Below are positions 5,626 through 7,973 of a DNA stretch of 7,973 nt, one piece after another. Source of the DNA: Spirochaetaceae bacterium (GTDB taxonomy: Bacteria > Spirochaetota > Spirochaetia > JABEVK01); the NCBI GenBank assembly GCA_023265735.1, contig JAHFSN010000073.1, positions 1-7,973 of the forward strand, given 5' to 3'. A program made the position numbers and the translations under genes. Position 1 is the first letter of the stretch. Each line of letters opens with the position of its first letter. Under the pieces are notes generated by a model. That model did not search any database. It was given only the letters and a program-made list of their open reading frames with translations, and had not been told where the DNA came from.

Positions 5626-6623
5626 AGGATCTCCTTGAGGATGAGCTTACGAGAGAGGAAGAAGTACGAGAGGCTCAGGAGGGCCGCGATCAGGAACCCC
5701 GCGAAGAGAGGGTCGTTGTGCACCTGCACCTTCACCCGCTTGGTGGCGCTCTCCCGGGAATCGATGGCCAGGAAGATCGACTCCAGGCTCCCGGACGACC
5801 CCGCCGTGAAGTAGGCCCCCAGGGGCGGAACGGCCAGGCTCTTGAGGAAGTCCTCCTGGAATCCCTCCTCCAAGGTTCCCGAATACGCCATGCCGGTCTT
5901 CGGATCCGTCACTTCCAGGGGAACCTGGGCGTTGGTGCCGATGCCGATCAGGTAGAGAGGGATGCCCAGGGACCGGATCAGTTCGGCCGCCGTCGACGGC
6001 TGAATCTCCCCGGCGTTGTTCTGGCCGTCGGTGAGCGCGATGATGACCTTCTGGCGGGCGGCCGAACCCTGCAGGTGGAGGGCAGCCAGCGCCAGGCCGT
6101 TTCCCAGGGCCGTGCCGTCCCCCAGGCTCATGATCTGCAGATCGTCCAGGCGACCCAAAAGGTAGTCGTAATCCAGGGTGAGGGGCACCCGCAGGGCGGC
6201 GTCCCGGCCAAAGCTCACCAGACCGATCTGGTCGTTCTGCCGGCCCCGGACGAACCGGCGGATCACGTCTTTGGCGGCCGTGAACCGGTTGTCCGGCGGG
6301 AAGTCCCGGGCGGCCATGCTGGGAGATTCGTCGAGGACGATGAAAATGTCGGCTCCGGCCGTCAGGAATACCTTCTCCTGGCGGGTCAGGGTGGGCCCCG
6401 CCAGGGCCGTGATGAGGAACACGAAGGTGAGCCACAGGGCCAGCTCCGAGGTGACCATGACAATCCGCATGCCCGTGATCTTCGACCGGAACTGGGGGCC
6501 ATTCCACAGGGCCAGCGGAAACGGCAGGCGGCCCCCCCGGCCGGCCCAGCCGTGCTGGAGAAAGGCCAGAAGGGGGATGAGGACCAGGAAGACAAAGTAG
6601 AAGGGTTCCTCAAAGGTCCACAA
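5622..6623 (-). CDS. batA: BatA, membrane-anchored VWA-domain protein (TTG start)
   Basis: A 333-residue protein. From the TTG start it opens WTFEEPFYF, typical of BatA, then a TM helix (about 8-23), a second TM helix (about 55-75), a VWA domain (about 90-285), and a C-terminal TM helix (about 300-318). It ends with a short basic tail (SRKLILKEIL). The MIDAS is complete: D98-x-S100-x-S102 (DESPSM), T171 (DGTAL) and D199 (LTDGQ). The start was placed at TTG 6623 because a perfect AAGGAGG (6630-6636) stands 6 bases before it. A GTG at 6659 would add 12 Arg/Pro-rich residues, lacks such a site, and would put the AAGGAGG inside the gene. With the TTG start, the overlap with the upstream gene is 14 bases. 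It is the paralogue of BatB and a likely partner of the MoxR/DUF58 proteins. Confidence 0.95.
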   Translation of the reverse strand: MWTFEEPFYFVFLVLIPLLAFLQHGWAGRGGRLPFPLALWNGPQFRSKITGMRIVMVTSELALWLTFVFLITALAGPTLTRQEKVFLTAGADIFIVLDESPSMAARDFPPDNRFTAAKDVIRRFVRGRQNDQIGLVSFGRDAALRVPLTLDYDYLLGRLDDLQIMSLGDGTALGNGLALAALHLQGSAARQKVIIALTDGQNNAGEIQPSTAAELIRSLGIPLYLIGIGTNAQVPLEVTDPKTGMAYSGTLEEGFQEDFLKSLAVPPLGAYFTAGSSGSLESIFLAIDSRESATKRVKVQVHNDPLFAGFLIAALLSLSYFFLSRKLILKEIL

Positions 6624-7482
6624 CGGGGGCCTCCTTGCTGTCCAGGTGGGCGGCCTCACGGCGCAGAAGGTCGAGATCGTCGAGCTTTTCCCGCTGGGGG
6701 GGTTCCTCGGCCGCGAATCGGACCACGTCGGCGCGATGGATGAGCCGCACCCACTCCTCGGTCCAGGCCACCGGCAGGGGAGCCAGAAGTTCCCGGACTT
6801 CCGACGCCGTCAGGGTTTGGAAGTCCCGTTGAAAACGGTTGCCCAGGTACGTGCGGACGAGGTGGCTGAACTGCTGGTAGAACTCGGGGCCCGAGAGGGC
6901 CATCACCTTCGCCTGGAGCTTCTTCAGCTCCCGGTGGAGCTGACGCGAGGCCTGATGCCTGTCCCCGCTCCGCCGGAGGCCCTGGAAGAAGTGGCCCAGG
7001 GGGCCCGCCAGCCGCCAGGCCGCCAGAGGCAGAACGATAAGAACGAGGAAGGTCAGGAAGACGAAGAGCTCGGTATGGGAGACCAGCAGCTGGTCCCGGG
7101 GGGGCTGGAGCTCCGTAGGCGCTTCTTTGCCCAGCAGGCTGTTGGTAGAAATTCGAATTCCGTCGAGGGTGACGTCTCCCAGGACCAGGGGCGGCAGCAC
7201 CTTGATCCCCGGGGCGAAGGGAACGTATTTGACGATGACCCGTTCGAAGGGCGGTTCGTGGCGGATCTGGACGTCGCGGACAAGGACCCAGGGCTGGTTG
7301 GGGAGGCTTAACGGCGGCAGGAGGGTCTTGCCCTCGGGCAGCAGCAGGGTCAGCCGCACCTCGACCAGATCGCCGACGTAGGAGGTGGGCGGGACGAACA
7401 CCGTGTCGGTAATGGAAGTCGACGCGTCGTCGGCCCAGGCCGACGAGGCCACCAGCAGGAGTACGCCGATCCAGGCCTTCAT
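6610..7482 (-). CDS. Single-pass membrane protein between DUF58 and BatA (DUF4381-like)
   Basis: A 290-residue protein in the position where Bat operons often carry a DUF4381-like gene. It has a cleavable signal peptide (MKAWIGVLLLVASSAWA, 1-17) and a strand-rich extracytoplasmic domain (about 20-135). Within that domain, SYVGDLVEVRLTLLLPEG (34-51) resembles the start of a BatD-type Ig-like domain. One TM helix follows (about 139-158), then a helical, charged cytoplasmic part. The cytoplasmic tail has the pattern FSHLVRTYLGNRF (205-217), LTASEVRELL (224-233) and ADVVRFA (251-257), which I associate with DUF4381-type proteins. The ATG at 7482 overlaps the stop of the DUF58 gene by 4 bases (ATGA), with a modest GGGA about 9 bases upstream. 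A longer frame beginning at 7662 is rejected because it lies within the DUF58 gene and lacks a signal peptide start. Topology and neighbourhood are firm; the exact family is a recollection. Confidence 0.85.
   Translation of the reverse strand: MKAWIGVLLLVASSAWADDASTSITDTVFVPPTSYVGDLVEVRLTLLLPEGKTLLPPLSLPNQPWVLVRDVQIRHEPPFERVIVKYVPFAPGIKVLPPLVLGDVTLDGIRISTNSLLGKEAPTELQPPRDQLLVSHTELFVFLTFLVLIVLPLAAWRLAGPLGHFFQGLRRSGDRHQASRQLHRELKKLQAKVMALSGPEFYQQFSHLVRTYLGNRFQRDFQTLTASEVRELLAPLPVAWTEEWVRLIHRADVVRFAAEEPPQREKLDDLDLLRREAAHLDSKEAPVVDL
6630..6636 (-). promoter_or_regulatory. Shine-Dalgarno deciding the batA TTG start
   Basis: On the minus strand AAGGAGG is a full match to the anti-SD and lies 6 bases before TTG (6623). 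It is inside the last codons of the preceding gene, giving direct translational coupling. Confidence 0.75.
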
Positions 7483-7973
7483 CGGCGCCGTTCCCGGGAG
7501 GTGTTGAAGAAGGCGGCCAGCCGGGCGGCGGGGTCGTCGAAGGTGCTCACCTCGAGGGTGGGGACCCCACGTCGGGCGCACTCGCGCCTCCATTGCAGCC
7601 TCTGGAGGATCCAGAAGTCCTTGTATTCCTGACGGAAGGTCCTGCTGTTTCCGAACCCCCACACGACGTGGGAGGTCTCGGGGTCCACGAGTTCGATGAG
7701 CCCACCCTCGGGGAACTCGGTATCGATCGGGTCGAAGATGCGGATGGCGATGACGTCGTGGTGCTTGCTCACCAGCGACAGTTCCCTCCAGAAGTTGTCA
7801 GTCTTGAAGTCCGAGAGGATGACGATGATGCCCCGCCGCTTCATCGACTCGTAGGCCGTGCGCAGGGCCAGTCCCAGGTCAGACCCCTGGGCCGAGGGCT
7901 CGGCGGTGAAACACTCCTGGACGAGGGTCAGGGCGTGGGTCTTCCCCTTTCGGGGAGAAACCCAGTGCTCGAT
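7479..7973 (-). CDS. DUF58 family protein, C-terminal part (5' end outside window)
   Basis: The last 164 residues of a DUF58 protein, which has a VWA-like fold and is usually encoded directly after a MoxR AAA+ ATPase and before batA. The visible part starts in the middle of the domain (IEHWVSPRKGKTHAL). It contains the second MIDAS-type loop GSDLGLAL (30-37 of the visible part, Ser where Thr is common) and the IILSDF-type motif (VILSDF, 51-56). The typical HDVIAIRIFDP stretch follows, then FPEGGLIELVD, and the C-terminal end FFNTSRERRR. The typical ending on Phe-Phe plus Arg-rich residues is intact. The stop overlaps the next gene's ATG by 4 bases. The N-terminal TM helices and first MIDAS motif would be upstream of this window and cannot be checked. 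Confidence 0.92.
   Translation of the reverse strand: MEHWVSPRKGKTHALTLVQECFTAEPSAQGSDLGLALRTAYESMKRRGIIVILSDFKTDNFWRELSLVSKHHDVIAIRIFDPIDTEFPEGGLIELVDPETSHVVWGFGNSRTFRQEYKDFWILQRLQWRRECARRGVPTLEVSTFDDPAARLAAFFNTSRERRR

Noticed and set aside
5718..6743. A 341-codon plus-strand open frame opposite batA
   Set aside because: Antisense shadow of an unmistakable VWA protein; low-complexity composition rich in Gly, Arg and Gln.
6610..7662. Longer start at 7662 for the DUF4381-like gene
   Set aside because: The first 60 residues overlap the DUF58 gene out of frame and are Arg/Pro-rich; ATG 7482 gives a clean signal peptide and a 4-base overlap.
1..7973. Mobile elements, CRISPR arrays, tRNA or rRNA genes, toxin-antitoxin pairs
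   Set aside because: No transposase, terminal inverted repeats, spaced direct repeats, cloverleaf-like sequences or small gene pairs with such motifs were seen on either strand.

Overview
This window comes from a GC-rich, probably Gram-negative (diderm) bacterial chromosome. It is dominated by a minus-strand Bat (Bacteroides aerotolerance-type) operon. A second, smaller minus-strand unit and a single plus-strand gene (infA, translation initiation factor IF-1) fill the low-coordinate end. The lineage cannot be fixed from the sequence alone. From memory, the mix of a Bat operon with a separate DksA/TraR gene next to infA fits Spirochaetota or Acidobacteriota best. That is inference, not a search result.

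Layout from high to low coordinates (minus strand, 5' to 3'): the C-terminal part of a DUF58 protein (entering from beyond 7973); a membrane-anchored protein with a signal peptide and a DUF4381-like tail (7482-6610); BatA (6623-5622, TTG start); BatB (5625-4639, GTG start); a TPR lipoprotein of the BatC type (4639-4058); a long BatD protein with a BatE-like TPR/TM/SH3 module fused to its C-terminus (4112-2127); and a stand-alone Smr-domain protein (2127-1732). Every junction overlaps (ATGA, GTGA or TGATG junctions, one 14-base and one 55-base overlap), so this reads as one translationally coupled polycistronic unit. The usual first gene, a MoxR AAA+ ATPase, would lie outside the window. The Smr gene ends 20 bases inside the 3' end of the convergent infA gene.

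infA (plus) and a TraR/DksA-family zinc-finger gene (minus, 1419-1057) diverge from a 104-110 base intergenic region that holds a promoter in each direction. The infA promoter lies so close to the start codon that the mRNA is probably leaderless or nearly so. Behind the DksA gene, in the same direction, are a 124-residue protein of unknown function (975-601) and, 6 bases further on, a two-TM protein with a large beta-rich domain that runs off the window at base 1.

How the parts work together: MoxR plus VWA-domain proteins (DUF58, BatA, BatB) are thought to form a chaperone-like or complex-assembly machine at the envelope. The TPR lipoprotein and the BatD/BatE protein would supply periplasmic protein-binding surfaces. 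The addition of an Smr protein, the BatD-BatE fusion and the unrecognised gene pair downstream of DksA are the least ordinary parts. I found no tRNA, rRNA, CRISPR array, insertion sequence or large repeat. Outside the CDSs only two short gaps of note exist (976-1056 and 1420-1529).
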